This document shows positions 53,150-61,446 of a DNA stretch of 64,000 bases, piece by piece (within the stretch, counting starts at the first letter, position 1; each line of letters opens with the position of its first letter). This stretch comes from Palsa-870 sp039935415 (lineage in GTDB: Bacteria > Chloroflexota > Dormibacteria > Dormibacterales > Dormibacteraceae), in contig JBDTKH010000004.1 in NCBI GenBank assembly GCA_039935415.1, forward strand, positions 73,514-137,513, in the 5' to 3' direction. The position numbers and the translations under genes are program-made. The notes below the pieces were generated by a model. It worked only from the letters and a program-made list of their open reading frames with translations. It was not told the DNA's origin and ran no database searches.

Positions 53150-53816
53150 GCCCACCCGCGGCCGCAGCTCGGCGGGCGCGATCAGCGTGTGGCTGATCGC
53201 GCTCCTGGTCGCGCTCGTCGCAACGGTGCAGATCCGCAGCGAGGCTGAGGTGGAACGGAGCCTCGTCGGCATCGACACCACGTCGCTGGCGTTCTTGATC
53301 GACGACCTTCACCGGGCCAACGACTCGCTGCAGGCGGAGACGGCAGACCTGGCGCAACGCCAGGCCGCGCTGCAGTCGGGCAACAGCGGCGCCGCGGACC
53401 AGGTGCTGACACAGGAGGCCGAGCGGCTGCGTGTGATCGAGGGGCTGGTGCCGGTTCATGGTCCGGGGGTGGTGCTGGTGATCGACGCCAACGGCCTGCA
53501 GGCCCTCGACCTGCAGGATGCCCTGAACAACCTGTCGAGCGGCGGCGCTGAGGCGATGGCGGTCAACGACCGCCGAGTGGTCGCGGGCGTGCCCATCGAG
53601 CAGACGAGCCTCGGCGTAGCAATCGACGGTGTCGTCGTCGCTCCACCGTGGACGATCGCGATCATCGGCGACCCAAACCGGCTCTCGGAGGTCGCGGACC
53701 TGATGACGCAGCAGCTCCAGGCCGATCGCCGAGTGCGGCAGGCGAGCTACCACATCGAAGCGGACGTCGTGCTACAGGCAGTGGTCAGCCAGCGGCCCTT
53801 CGTTTACGCAACCTAA
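53133..53816 (+). CDS. DUF881 family protein (paralogue 2)
   Basis: 227 residues from ATG 53133. Membrane helix (AISVWLIALLVALVATVQI), coiled coil (LAFLIDDLHRANDSLQAETA, DLAQRQAALQS) and the DUF881 core VHGPGVVLVIDANGLQALDL, DALNNLSSGGAEAMAVNDRR, IAIIGDPNRL. Tandem with paralogue 1, suggesting that the two coiled coils pair. Followed immediately by R1 copy 4. Confidence 0.87.
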   Translation: MSARLRPTRGRSSAGAISVWLIALLVALVATVQIRSEAEVERSLVGIDTTSLAFLIDDLHRANDSLQAETADLAQRQAALQSGNSGAADQVLTQEAERLRVIEGLVPVHGPGVVLVIDANGLQALDLQDALNNLSSGGAEAMAVNDRRVVAGVPIEQTSLGVAIDGVVVAPPWTIAIIGDPNRLSEVADLMTQQLQADRRVRQASYHIEADVVLQAVVSQRPFVYAT

Positions 53817-53958
53817 AGCGCAGGGGGAGGTCAGATGACCTCCCCTGCGGAAACCCCTCTGCTCCCCGGTCACGTTGGGTGGCGCTTGGCAGTGAACGGT
53901 GGGTTGACGGCCGGAGTAATCCGGCCTGAAGCTGCACCTGGCACTTAAGTGAAGGTGC
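53817..53958 (+). repeat. R1 element, copy 4, plus a terminator-like hairpin
   Basis: Plus-strand copy just after the DUF881 TAA. Hairpin 1 (53820-53848) pairs GCAGGGGGAGGTCA with TGACCTCCCCTGC, then GGAAACCCCT; hairpin 2 at 53909-53926 is GGCCGGA-gtaa-TCCGGCC; the tail AGCTGCACCTGGCA resembles copy 1. The tail merges into a nested hairpin GCACCT...AGGTGC with CACTT/AAGTG inside (53934-53958). Here the next gene is convergent, so the element cannot serve as a leader. Confidence 0.8.
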
Positions 53959-53980
53959 CTGGCGGCGTGGTGCGTTTCGG

Positions 53981-54511
53981 TTAGCGAGCTGCTTTTCGTT
54001 TCCTCGAGCGGCTTTTGGCGGCCGGCTCCGAAACACCCAGCTTCTTCAACTGCGCTGAGATTCGGTCGAGACGCTGGTTGATCCTGTCGATGTCGGAATG
54101 ACTCGGAATCCGCAGCCGCCTCAGCGCTGCTTCCATGGCCTCGTCAGCCCTTCCCTCCAGGTCCGCGCGCCGGTTCTCCATCTGGTTTCTCAAGTCCGAC
54201 GGGACGTTGAGGGTCCTGCGCACGTAATCGAGGAGGACCTGCCCGCGGTCGTGGATCACGTCGCCACCCGCGTCAGCCACGCGGCCAGGCCCGCGCTTCT
54301 CGTGCGAGAGCACGAGCTGCGAGAGCGTGACCTGCGTCAGGTCCTGGCCGTTGTCGCGGTCGACGACTTTGATCTCGTGGCCGTCACGCACCAGGTCCGC
54401 GATGCCTTCGAGCGTTATGTACTTGCTCGTGCGCGTGTCATAAAGCTTGCGATTTGCGTACTTCTTGATAAGGTGTCGCTCAGGGGCAGTTGAGGTCACG
54501 GCCGGGCTCAT
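53981..54511 (-). CDS. PhaR-like polyhydroxyalkanoate synthesis regulator
   Basis: 176 residues. The N-terminal domain IKKYANRKLYDTRTSKYITL, EGIADLVRDGHEIKVVD and the following QDLTQVTLSQLVL are the PHB/PHA accumulation regulator DNA-binding domain. The rest is helical and charged, ending in a basic tail (KSRSRKRKAAR). PhaR proteins repress phasin and synthase genes and bind PHA granules. Divergent from a phasin-like gene, which fits regulation of that neighbour. Confidence 0.85.
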   Translation of the reverse strand: MSPAVTSTAPERHLIKKYANRKLYDTRTSKYITLEGIADLVRDGHEIKVVDRDNGQDLTQVTLSQLVLSHEKRGPGRVADAGGDVIHDRGQVLLDYVRRTLNVPSDLRNQMENRRADLEGRADEAMEAALRRLRIPSHSDIDRINQRLDRISAQLKKLGVSEPAAKSRSRKRKAAR

Positions 54512-54513
54512 TC

Positions 54514-54528
54514 TAACGCGGTGCGTTA
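54514..54528. promoter_or_regulatory. Operator-like dyad between phaR-like and phasin-like genes
   Basis: TAACGC-GGT-GCGTTA is a perfect 6+6 inverted repeat, 3 bp from the phaR-like ATG and 38 bp upstream of the phasin-like ATG. The position suits a repressor site controlling both genes. Confidence 0.5.
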
Positions 54529-54565
54529 TGCCTTCGACCCGGCGTCATTGAATGGAGGTTGATGC

Positions 54566-55156
54566 ATGGCGACCAGGAAACGGACGACCGCTCGCCCGAA
54601 GCGGTCCGACTTTGTGGGCCGAGCGGTGCAAGCCGGGAGAAAGGCTTTGCGCGAGGCTGAGAGCCGTGTGCCGCCCGACGTTCGCCGCCAGATCGAGCGG
54701 GCGGTCAAGGACGGTCAGAAGACGCTGCGGACCGCCATCGACCAGCTGGAGACGCAGGTCCGCCGAACCGCAAAGCAGGCCGACATGGACAAGGCGTTGA
54801 AGCGCCTGACCGACCAGGTGCAGCAGCTCGCTCGCGCCGCTTCGTCACGCGGCGCGGCGACAGCCGCCTCGACTCGCCGGCGCGCGGCGGGCGCCACACG
54901 CCGGGCGGCGACGACCACGAAGCGTGTGGCCAGGTCCACGAAGCGCAACGCAGCTCCTGCTCGCAAGCCGGCGGCCAGGAAGCCCGCCGCAAAGGCGACC
55001 CCGACGCGGGCGGCAAGCACTACGAGGAGGGCCGCCCCGCGTCGCTCTACGGGGCGACGGTCCTCAAGCGCGTCGCCTGAGGTCCGGTCGGTCCCCGAAC
55101 CGCCGGCGCCCGGTCCGATGCCCGAGCGCGTCGACATGGACGACAGCTCGACCTAG
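54566..55156 (+). CDS. Phasin-like/histone H1-like protein
   Basis: 196 residues. Residues 15-90 form amphipathic helices (DFVGRAVQAGRKALREAESR, VKDGQKTLRTAIDQLETQVR, LKRLTDQVQQLARAA) resembling phasins or PhaF. The remainder is an Ala/Arg/Lys/Thr-rich tail (TRRAATTTKRVARSTKR, KPAARKPAAKATPTRAA) like PhaF/AlgP, able to bind DNA. The ATG 54566 has GGAGG 7 nt upstream. The divergent PhaR-like regulator supports a granule-associated role linking PHA granules to the nucleoid. Confidence 0.65.
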   Translation: MATRKRTTARPKRSDFVGRAVQAGRKALREAESRVPPDVRRQIERAVKDGQKTLRTAIDQLETQVRRTAKQADMDKALKRLTDQVQQLARAASSRGAATAASTRRRAAGATRRAATTTKRVARSTKRNAAPARKPAARKPAAKATPTRAASTTRRAAPRRSTGRRSSSASPEVRSVPEPPAPGPMPERVDMDDSST

Positions 55157-56691
55157 AGCCTCCCGTGCACCGGGACTCCGCCCAGGAGAACGGCTCTCGG
55201 GCGGAGTCCCTCCCAGGCCGTCGCGGGTTGATCGAGCGGGTCGTCCTCATAGACCTGGCAGTCCGCGAGCATGCCCACCTCGAGCGTTCCTTTTCGCGAC
55301 TCCTCGAAGCTCGCGAACGCTCCGCCCGCCGTGTAGGCGCGCAGCGCCGCCAGCAGGCTGATCCCGTTGACCGGGTCGTCGACCGCGATCCGGATGCCAG
55401 GCCATGGATTTGGATCGGGCGTCACGGGAAGGTCGGAGCTGAAGGCGATGGGCACGCCTGCGGCAAGCAGGCGCTTGTGTGGGGCGAGGTCGGTGCGGTC
55501 GTGCACCGGGAAGAAGAGCGAGGAGGCAACGCGCCCGAAGCGGGCCGCCACCGGCTGCATGACCGCGACCATCCCTAGCCTCGCCATCCGCGCCTGTAGG
55601 TCGGGCGGGCAGATGGTGCAGTGCTCGACCCTGTGGCGGAGACCTGCGGCGCCGGCCCCTTCGACAGCGTTGCACATGGCTTCGATCGCGCCATCGCCGA
55701 TGGCGTGCGCCGCCACCTGCAATCCAGCCCGGGTGGCGCGCTCGAGCAGCTCGGTCAGCTCTGCAGGCGTCGTGCGCCACACCCCGCCGCCGGAACGCAT
55801 CGCCACGCCGCCGCCGGCTCCGCCGTCGACGAACACCTTGACCGGGCCCGCCCTCACGATCGCGCCTCCGAAGCCCGCTCGGACACCAAGGCCCGCCGCC
55901 GCATCGATCAGCTCCCACGAGAGGAACTCGTTGACGCGGATCTTTAACCGGCCGGATTCTTCGAGCTGCTGATACGCGCGAAGGTCGTCGGCGAATCCCC
56001 GGTTCACCGCGGCGCCGACCGAGGTGATGCCACGCGAAAGCAGAAGGCGTTGTGCCTGGAGGATGCCCTGGGTGCGGCGCTCGAGCGTAGGCGGTGGCTG
56101 CACGTCCGCGACCAGCCGCATGGCGGCCTCCAGCAGCTGGCCGTTCGGTGAGCCGCCGTGGTCGCGGCCGATGCGCCCGCCATTTGGGTTCGGTGTGTCC
56201 GAGGTGATGTTCGCCGCGGCGAGCGCCGCCGAGTTGGCGACCCGCGCATGACCGCCACGCTCGTCGATGAAGGCCTGGCGGCGCCCGGTCACGCGGTCGA
56301 GCTCGAGGCGGTGAGGGTGGCGCCGCTCTGCCAGCTCGCCGGCCCGATAGCCCATGCCCAGCTGCCACTCGCCTGGCCGGAGTGTCTTCGCGTGCGCCTT
56401 CAGGCGCTCGGCGATCTCGGCCACGCTCCGCGCCCCTCCGAGGTCGGCGCCGAAGCGTGTCAGGCCGTAGTAGACGACGTGGGCGTGTGCGTCGTTGAAT
56501 CCTGGCAGGACGGCCGCACCGGCGAGGTTCATGACTCGCGTTCGGGGACCCCGGAGTGCCATCAGCTCGAGGCCGCCGCAAGCCATGACGCGGCCGCCGG
56601 CGATCGCGAGGTGGCTCTGGATCTTGAGGCCCGCACGCCCCAGCGTGCGGATGCGGCCGCGGGCAAGAATCAGGTCGGCCTTGATCCCCAC
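55153..56691 (-). CDS. Amidohydrolase family 3 (YtcJ-like) protein
   Basis: About 512 residues from GTG 56691 (a TTG at 56739 is possible). Seen: ADLILARGRIRTLG, the metal-binding PGFNDAHAHVVYYGL (H-x-H), the mid-domain KVFVDGGAGGGVAM, HAIGDGAIEAM, RVEHCTICPP and SSDLPVTPDPNPW. Zinc-dependent hydrolase of unknown amide or cyclic substrate, probably cytoplasmic. Its TAG and the phasin-like TAG overlap convergently within CTAG. Confidence 0.88.
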   Translation of the reverse strand: MGIKADLILARGRIRTLGRAGLKIQSHLAIAGGRVMACGGLELMALRGPRTRVMNLAGAAVLPGFNDAHAHVVYYGLTRFGADLGGARSVAEIAERLKAHAKTLRPGEWQLGMGYRAGELAERRHPHRLELDRVTGRRQAFIDERGGHARVANSAALAAANITSDTPNPNGGRIGRDHGGSPNGQLLEAAMRLVADVQPPPTLERRTQGILQAQRLLLSRGITSVGAAVNRGFADDLRAYQQLEESGRLKIRVNEFLSWELIDAAAGLGVRAGFGGAIVRAGPVKVFVDGGAGGGVAMRSGGGVWRTTPAELTELLERATRAGLQVAAHAIGDGAIEAMCNAVEGAGAAGLRHRVEHCTICPPDLQARMARLGMVAVMQPVAARFGRVASSLFFPVHDRTDLAPHKRLLAAGVPIAFSSDLPVTPDPNPWPGIRIAVDDPVNGISLLAALRAYTAGGAFASFEESRKGTLEVGMLADCQVYEDDPLDQPATAWEGLRPRAVLLGGVPVHGRL

Positions 56692-56746
56692 GAACTCAGA
56701 GGCTGCGCCGTTAGTTCGCGGGGGCCCCTGTGTAATCAAGCCGCAT

Positions 56747-56752
56747 TACATT
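56747..56752 (+). promoter_or_regulatory. -10-like TACATT, probable leaderless promoter of the aldolase
   Basis: TACATT followed by exactly 6 nt and the ATG at 56759, with no Shine-Dalgarno. Confidence 0.45.
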
Positions 56753-56758
56753 AGGCGC

Positions 56759-57790
56759 ATGGCGGCCATCGACCTGCGCTCAGACACCGTGACGATGCCG
56801 ACGCCGGAGATGCGCCGCGCGATGGCGAGCGCGCCGCTCGGCGACGACGTCTTCGGCGACGACCCAATGGTCAATAAGCTCGAAGCGATGTCCGCGGAAC
56901 GCCTCGGCAAGGAGGCGGCCGTGTTCCTGCCGAGCGGGACCATGGGCAACGTCGTCGGTGTCGCCATCAACACCCGGCCCGGCGAGGAGATGATCGCGGA
57001 CGCCGAGGCTCACGTCTTTCTATATGAGGGGGCGGGCGCGGCCGTGATCTCCGGGGTGCAGATCCGGCCCGTCGCGACCGAGGCGGGTGTGATGGCGCCG
57101 GCGCAGGTCGAGGCGGCGATCCGGCCGAGAAACGACTTCCACCAGCCGATCACGGCCGCCGTGAGCTTCGAGGACACGCACAACCGCCACGGTGGCGTCG
57201 TGTGGCCGCTGGACAACCTGCGCGCCGCTGCCAGCACGGCGCGAGCGAATGGCCTGCGCGTCCACCTCGACGGCGCCAGGATCTTCAACGCAGCGGTGGC
57301 ATCCGGCGTGGATGTCGCCGAGATCGCCGCTTGCGGCGACACCGTGACCTTCTGCCTCTCCAAGGGTCTCGGCTGCCCAGCCGGCAGCGTCTTCTGTGGA
57401 AGCGCCGAGGACGTCAAGCAGGCGAGGCGCTGGCGCAAGCGACTCGGCGGAGCGATGCGGCAGGCCGGCGTCATCGCGGCCACTGGTGTGATCGCGCTCG
57501 ACACGATGGTCGACCGCCTCGCCGAGGACCATGCCAACGCGCGCACCCTGGCCGAAGGATTGGCCGAGCTGCCAGGCGTCAGGTGTGACCTTTCCAGGGT
57601 GCAGACCAACCTGGTGTTCTTCGACCTCGAGCGCATTCAAGGACCTGAGTTCGAGGAGGAGTGCCGCAAGCACGGCCTGCTCGGCGGGGCCACCGGCGAG
57701 CACCGCGTCCGCTTTGTCACCCACTACGGGATCACGGCGCAGGACATCCAGGGGACGCTGAAGATCTGCGAGGAGGTGTTGAGCGCGTGA
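56759..57790 (+). CDS. ltaE: Low-specificity L-threonine aldolase
   Basis: 343 residues, fold-type I PLP enzyme cleaving threonine/allo-threonine to glycine and acetaldehyde. Seen: IDLRSDTVTMPTPEMRRAMA, GDDVFGDDP, FLPSGTMGNVV, EDTHNRHGGVVWPL, DGARIFNA and the PLP Lys202 in FCLSKGLGCPAGS. Glycine supply for purines is a plausible link. The stop overlaps the next gene by GTGA. Confidence 0.94.
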   Translation: MAAIDLRSDTVTMPTPEMRRAMASAPLGDDVFGDDPMVNKLEAMSAERLGKEAAVFLPSGTMGNVVGVAINTRPGEEMIADAEAHVFLYEGAGAAVISGVQIRPVATEAGVMAPAQVEAAIRPRNDFHQPITAAVSFEDTHNRHGGVVWPLDNLRAAASTARANGLRVHLDGARIFNAAVASGVDVAEIAACGDTVTFCLSKGLGCPAGSVFCGSAEDVKQARRWRKRLGGAMRQAGVIAATGVIALDTMVDRLAEDHANARTLAEGLAELPGVRCDLSRVQTNLVFFDLERIQGPEFEEECRKHGLLGGATGEHRVRFVTHYGITAQDIQGTLKICEEVLSA

Positions 57791-58479
57791 GCATGCAGCT
57801 GTCGCCGGACGGGATGTACTACTGGGACGGGCAGCAGTGGCAGAGCACTCTCTCGCACGACGGCCGCACGCGGTGGAATGGTTCGGCCTGGATCCCTGTG
57901 CAGAGCCAGGGCTATGCGTTCGGCGCAAGCCCCCGGGCTCCGGTCACTCGAGAACCCACCTCGTGGACGCGGCCACTGCAGTACGCCGTCGCGGGCTGGT
58001 ACGTGCTGTCGGCGATCTACGCCCTGTCGCTTCCGTTCTGGATGAGCGGGCCGATGTCGCAGGCGATCAACCAGAGCATCCAGCACCAGGAGAAGCTCAA
58101 CCCGACCGCGTCTCCGCCGCCGGCTGACCTCACAGCCATGGTGACCTCCTTCATGACCGTGGGCATTGTGGTGGGCGGCTTGATCGGCCTCGCCCTGTGC
58201 GCTGTCGCGGTGATCGGCGCCCTCAAGCGCTGGACCTGGATCTATTACGTAGTGCTCGTTCTCCTCGGCCTGGGCACGATCTCGCTTCCGGTGAACCTGG
58301 TTTCAGCGGTCACAGGGTCGTCAGTCGCCGCGGCCTCGGGATTCAGCATGCCGGTCTGGATAACCTGGATCGGAATCCTTTTTTCCATCCCAGCCGCCGC
58401 CCTGTTCGTGTGGATGCTCGTGGCGCTGGTCCAGCGCGGGCCGTGGGGGATGAAGAAGTTGGCCCCGGCGGTCAGCTGA
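57787..58479 (+). CDS. DUF2510-like membrane protein
   Basis: 230 residues from GTG 57787. The N-terminus SPDGMYYWDGQQWQSTLSHD and WNGSAWIPV matches the short DUF2510-type Trp motif. Four hydrophobic helices follow (YAVAGWYVLSAIYALSLPFW, SFMTVGIVVGGLIGLALCAV, TWIYYVVLVLLGLGTISLPV, VWITWIGILFSIPAAALFVW). Function unknown. Convergent with the dehydratase; the coding regions overlap by 8 bp. Confidence 0.75.
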   Translation: MSMQLSPDGMYYWDGQQWQSTLSHDGRTRWNGSAWIPVQSQGYAFGASPRAPVTREPTSWTRPLQYAVAGWYVLSAIYALSLPFWMSGPMSQAINQSIQHQEKLNPTASPPPADLTAMVTSFMTVGIVVGGLIGLALCAVAVIGALKRWTWIYYVVLVLLGLGTISLPVNLVSAVTGSSVAAASGFSMPVWITWIGILFSIPAAALFVWMLVALVQRGPWGMKKLAPAVS

Positions 58480-59398
58480 CCGCGGTTGCCGGGCTCAGCA
58501 GCGCGGCGAGGAGCTTGGGGTCGATGTTGCCCCCGCTCACGACCGCGACGGTGGACGGTCCCGGCTCCAGCTGCTCGAGCGCCGCATACGTCAACGCTCC
58601 GGCTCCTTCCGCCACGACCTTGGCGGCCGCGGCGAGCTCGGGGATGGCGGAACGGAGGCGCGGCTCGGGAACCGTCAGCCAGCGGTCCACGCACTGCTTC
58701 ATGAGCTCGAACATCCTGGGGTCGAACGGCGCCGTGGTGCCGTCGGCGATGGTGTCCGGCTTGAGCGGCACGGGGCCGCCGGCCTCCAGGCAGCGCGTCC
58801 AGAGCGGGTAACCGTCCGACTGCACCCCGATCATCTCGACCTGGGGTCGCAGGCTCTTGAGCGCGGAGGCGACCCCGCTGATCAGCCCTCCACCACCCAC
58901 GGGAACCAGGACGCGTTCTACTGTCGGAAGGTCCTGCAGCAGCTCGAGCGCGAGCCCGCCATGGCCGGCCATGACCTCGGGTTCGGCGAACGGATGAATG
59001 AAGGCCTCTGGCTCCATTGTCCAGCCCTCGTTCGCCATCCACTCCAGCATCGCTTCTCTCGGCATCGGAATCGGGGTGGCGCCCCAACGCTTCACGCCGT
59101 CCACTTTTGGCGGCGGCGCCGTGTCATACATGACGACTCGGCAAGGAACACCCAGCATCCTGGCCACGTACGCGCAGGCCTGCGCCGCGTTGCCGGCGCT
59201 GACCGTGATCAGGCCGCGGGCGAGCTTGTCCGGCGGCAGCGCCAGCGCCGCGGCAAAGAAGCCGCGGACCTTGAAGCTCCCGGTCGGTTGCAGGCATTCG
59301 AGCTTGAGCAGCGCGTCTTCGACGGGGACCATCGGGGTTCGCAGCACGTGAGGACGAGCCCGATCGGCGGCGGCACGGATCCGTTCGAGCTCGATCAT
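58472..59398 (-). CDS. Threonine/serine dehydratase-like PLP enzyme
   Basis: 308 residues, fold-type II. PLP lysine Lys43 in QPTGSFKVRG, the SAGNAAQA cofactor loop, the phosphate-binding VPVGGGGLISG and a terminal SGGN. No ACT regulatory domain, so it is a catabolic-type threonine dehydratase or serine racemase-like enzyme. ATG 59398 has TAGCAT 7 nt upstream on its strand and only 16 bp to the divergent FmdB-like start. Confidence 0.9.
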   Translation of the reverse strand: MIELERIRAAADRARPHVLRTPMVPVEDALLKLECLQPTGSFKVRGFFAAALALPPDKLARGLITVSAGNAAQACAYVARMLGVPCRVVMYDTAPPPKVDGVKRWGATPIPMPREAMLEWMANEGWTMEPEAFIHPFAEPEVMAGHGGLALELLQDLPTVERVLVPVGGGGLISGVASALKSLRPQVEMIGVQSDGYPLWTRCLEAGGPVPLKPDTIADGTTAPFDPRMFELMKQCVDRWLTVPEPRLRSAIPELAAAAKVVAEGAGALTYAALEQLEPGPSTVAVVSGGNIDPKLLAALLSPATAVS

Positions 59399-59414
59399 TC
59401 GGATAATGCTATTC
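59399..59414. promoter_or_regulatory. 16-bp divergent start region (dehydratase / FmdB-like)
   Basis: The whole gap is 16 bp. Plus strand: GATAAT, 7 nt, GTG 59415. Minus strand: TAGCAT, 7 nt, ATG 59398. The two -10 hexamers overlap, both -35 regions must lie inside the opposite coding sequence, and both mRNAs should be leaderless. Confidence 0.5.
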
Positions 59415-59681
59415 GTGCCCATCTACGAGTACCGGTGCGAAGAGTGCGGCAAGCGGTCTTCGGCGCTTCTACTGCGCTACTCGTCTCCTGACCCGCCCTG
59501 TCCCCACTGTGGCAAGCCGGAGCTGCGCCGTCTCGTCTCGACGTTCGCGACGATGAGCTCCGGGGAAGGCGACGGTGGCGACGACTTCGACGACGGCGGC
59601 GATGGCGGCTCCGGGGGCGATGACGACTTCGGCGGCGGTGATGACTTCGGTGGCGGCGACTTCGGCGGGGACGACTACTAG
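59415..59681 (+). CDS. FmdB-like zinc-ribbon protein with a Gly/Asp-rich tail
   Basis: 88 residues from GTG 59415, giving the family-typical PIYEYRCEECGKRSSALLLR. Two CxxC pairs (CEEC, CPHC) form the FmdB/CxxC_CXXC zinc ribbon. The last 35 residues are acidic Gly/Asp/Phe repeats (GGDDDFGGGDDFGGGDFGG), probably disordered. Regulatory roles are proposed for some relatives, but function is open. Stop codons of this gene and the HD gene lie in an inverted repeat TAGCGTC/GACGCTA. Confidence 0.87.
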   Translation: MPIYEYRCEECGKRSSALLLRYSSPDPPCPHCGKPELRRLVSTFATMSSGEGDGGDDFDDGGDGGSGGDDDFGGGDDFGGGDFGGDDY

Positions 59682-59697
59682 CGTCGGGGGCAGGACG

Positions 59698-61086
59698 CTA
59701 ACTCGCCAGCCCGAGCACGGCGTTTGCAGCCTGGATCAGCTCGCTGCGGTGGGTCTCGTCGTGAGCGAAGATCCTGAATAGCGCCATGCGCACCGGCAAG
59801 CGCTTGAACAGGTCGAGCACGCGGCTCTGCTGGTAGCGGTCCTCCAGCGGCTCGTAGAGGAGGATGTCGGCCGTCTCAGTCATCGGGTTGAACGCCCTCG
59901 ACTCCTGCGCGGCGACATCCACCTCGAACACGATCCCGCGCAGACGTTCTGGAAGGCGCTCGCGGATCTGCCGCGCGAACTCGTCGCGGGTGACGCTCAG
60001 CGCGGCGCTCGGGATGTCTCGCGCGTCGGTGTGGCCCTGGTAGATCAGCTTCCATTTCAGTCTTCGCGCGACGACGTCGGCCCATGCGGCTCCCAGCTCC
60101 CGCTGCCTCGCGTCCCCTTCGCCCAGGTTCCAGCGATCGACCTCAGACAGCAGGGACCATTCGGTTAGCGCCTGGAACCGGTCGAGCCTCTGCAAAGGGT
60201 TGCCACCCAGGAGTACGTCGAGCGTCGGGCGGAACACCTCTCGCAGCTGGAGGTCAATCCGCCGCACCGTCCGGTGAAAGTAGACCTGGTGATAGAGGTA
60301 CAGCCTCGCGTTGAGGAACATGTACAACGCCTCCGCGGCGTGTGAGTGGAGCGTGAGACCGCGTTCGGAGATGAACGAGTAGTGGATGATCCGTTCCACG
60401 TCGACGGGGCCTGTGGCGACCCCACATATATAAGAGTCGCGCGGGACATAATCCATGTTGTCGGCCGAGTAAGCCCCCACAAGCGCCGGCTTCAAGGCAG
60501 TCAGCCAGGAAGGGGCGCGAAAACCCTCGAGCTCGGCCGATGAGATCAGGTAGGCGACCCACCGCGGGTCGATCCGCTCGCCAGGCTCGAAGTCGGCGCT
60601 GGGCGACGCCCCAAGCGAGCCGACCAGGTCCGCCAGCGGCCCCGTGATGAGGGCGCGTCCGATGACCTCATGGTCGATGCCCCATGTGTCCAGGTAGTTC
60701 TCGTCGAAGAAGTGGCCGAACGGCCCGTGCCCGACGTCGTGTAGCAGGCCGGCCATGCGCATCGTCTCCTCGACCAGCGTCGCCGACGGTGTCCCATCGC
60801 ACGCGGCGCTCAGGGACGGATAGAGGTGGCGGGCCCATTCCCCGGCCAGGTGCATGCAGCCGAGCGCGTGCTGGAAGCGGGAGTGCTCTGCCGTCGCGAA
60901 AACCCACCACGCGCTCTGCAGCTGGTGGATGCGACGCAAGCGCTGAAGCCAGCCGCTGTCGACGAGGTCCTGCTCCGACGCCTCGCCCGCGACGCCGCCC
61001 GGGCCGCCCTTCGTGATGCGAAGGTATCGGTAGATGGGATCGCTCGACAGGTTGACCCGTGAGTACTCCGGCGGAGTGTCGGCCAC
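59698..61086 (-). CDS. HD-domain phosphohydrolase (dNTPase/SAMHD1-like)
   Basis: 462 residues from GTG 61086. Opening DPIYRYLRITKGG, RLRRIHQLQSAWWVFATAEH, RFQHALG and LLHDVGHGPFGHFFDENY give the metal-binding H...HD set; the distal Asp in YSADNMDYVPRDS is present. This arrangement matches the SAMHD1/YwfO group of dNTP triphosphohydrolases. The C-terminal third is helical and less conserved. Likely role: nucleotide pool control. GATAAT lies 6 nt upstream of the GTG. Confidence 0.9.
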   Translation of the reverse strand: MADTPPEYSRVNLSSDPIYRYLRITKGGPGGVAGEASEQDLVDSGWLQRLRRIHQLQSAWWVFATAEHSRFQHALGCMHLAGEWARHLYPSLSAACDGTPSATLVEETMRMAGLLHDVGHGPFGHFFDENYLDTWGIDHEVIGRALITGPLADLVGSLGASPSADFEPGERIDPRWVAYLISSAELEGFRAPSWLTALKPALVGAYSADNMDYVPRDSYICGVATGPVDVERIIHYSFISERGLTLHSHAAEALYMFLNARLYLYHQVYFHRTVRRIDLQLREVFRPTLDVLLGGNPLQRLDRFQALTEWSLLSEVDRWNLGEGDARQRELGAAWADVVARRLKWKLIYQGHTDARDIPSAALSVTRDEFARQIRERLPERLRGIVFEVDVAAQESRAFNPMTETADILLYEPLEDRYQQSRVLDLFKRLPVRMALFRIFAHDETHRSELIQAANAVLGLAS

Positions 61087-61101
61087 CTCGCGATTATCCC
61101 C
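61087..61101. promoter_or_regulatory. 15-bp divergent start region (HD protein / DUF309)
   Basis: Only 15 bp separate GTG 61086 (minus) and ATG 61102 (plus). On the minus strand GATAAT is 6 nt before the GTG; on the plus strand GATTAT is 4 nt before the ATG. The shared A/T core must drive both genes. Confidence 0.45.
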
Positions 61102-61446
61102 ATGAACGTCGGGCTCAGGCACGGGATCGAGCTCTTTAACAGCGGTCGGTACTGGGACGCGCACGAGGCGTGGGAGCGCGAGTGGATGCCGGACCGCAGG
61201 GGACCCGACGCCGGCTTCTACAAGGGCCTGATCCAGGTCGCTGCGGGATGCCTGCACTACACGCGCCACAACCGGCGCGGCGCAGTCAACAAGTGGACGA
61301 GCGGGGCTGACTACCTGCGGTTGCACCTGCCCTCGCACCTAGGCGTCCGGCTCGCGCCGCTGGTGGCTTCCGTCGACCAGTTCCTCGAAGAGATGGCCCC
61401 GCGCGGCTGGCCGGAACTCACGATGCCGAGGATCGATCAGGAGTAA
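61102..61446 (+). CDS. DUF309 family protein
   Basis: 114 residues. Sequence GIELFNSGRYWDAHEAWERE, then WMPDRRGPDAGFYKGLIQVA, AGCLHYTRHNRRGAVNKW matches DUF309, a small helical fold with conserved H-E-x-W and F-x-G-L-I-Q motifs. Function unknown. The coding region overlaps the convergent gene by 10 bp. Confidence 0.87.
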   Translation: MNVGLRHGIELFNSGRYWDAHEAWEREWMPDRRGPDAGFYKGLIQVAAGCLHYTRHNRRGAVNKWTSGADYLRLHLPSHLGVRLAPLVASVDQFLEEMAPRGWPELTMPRIDQE

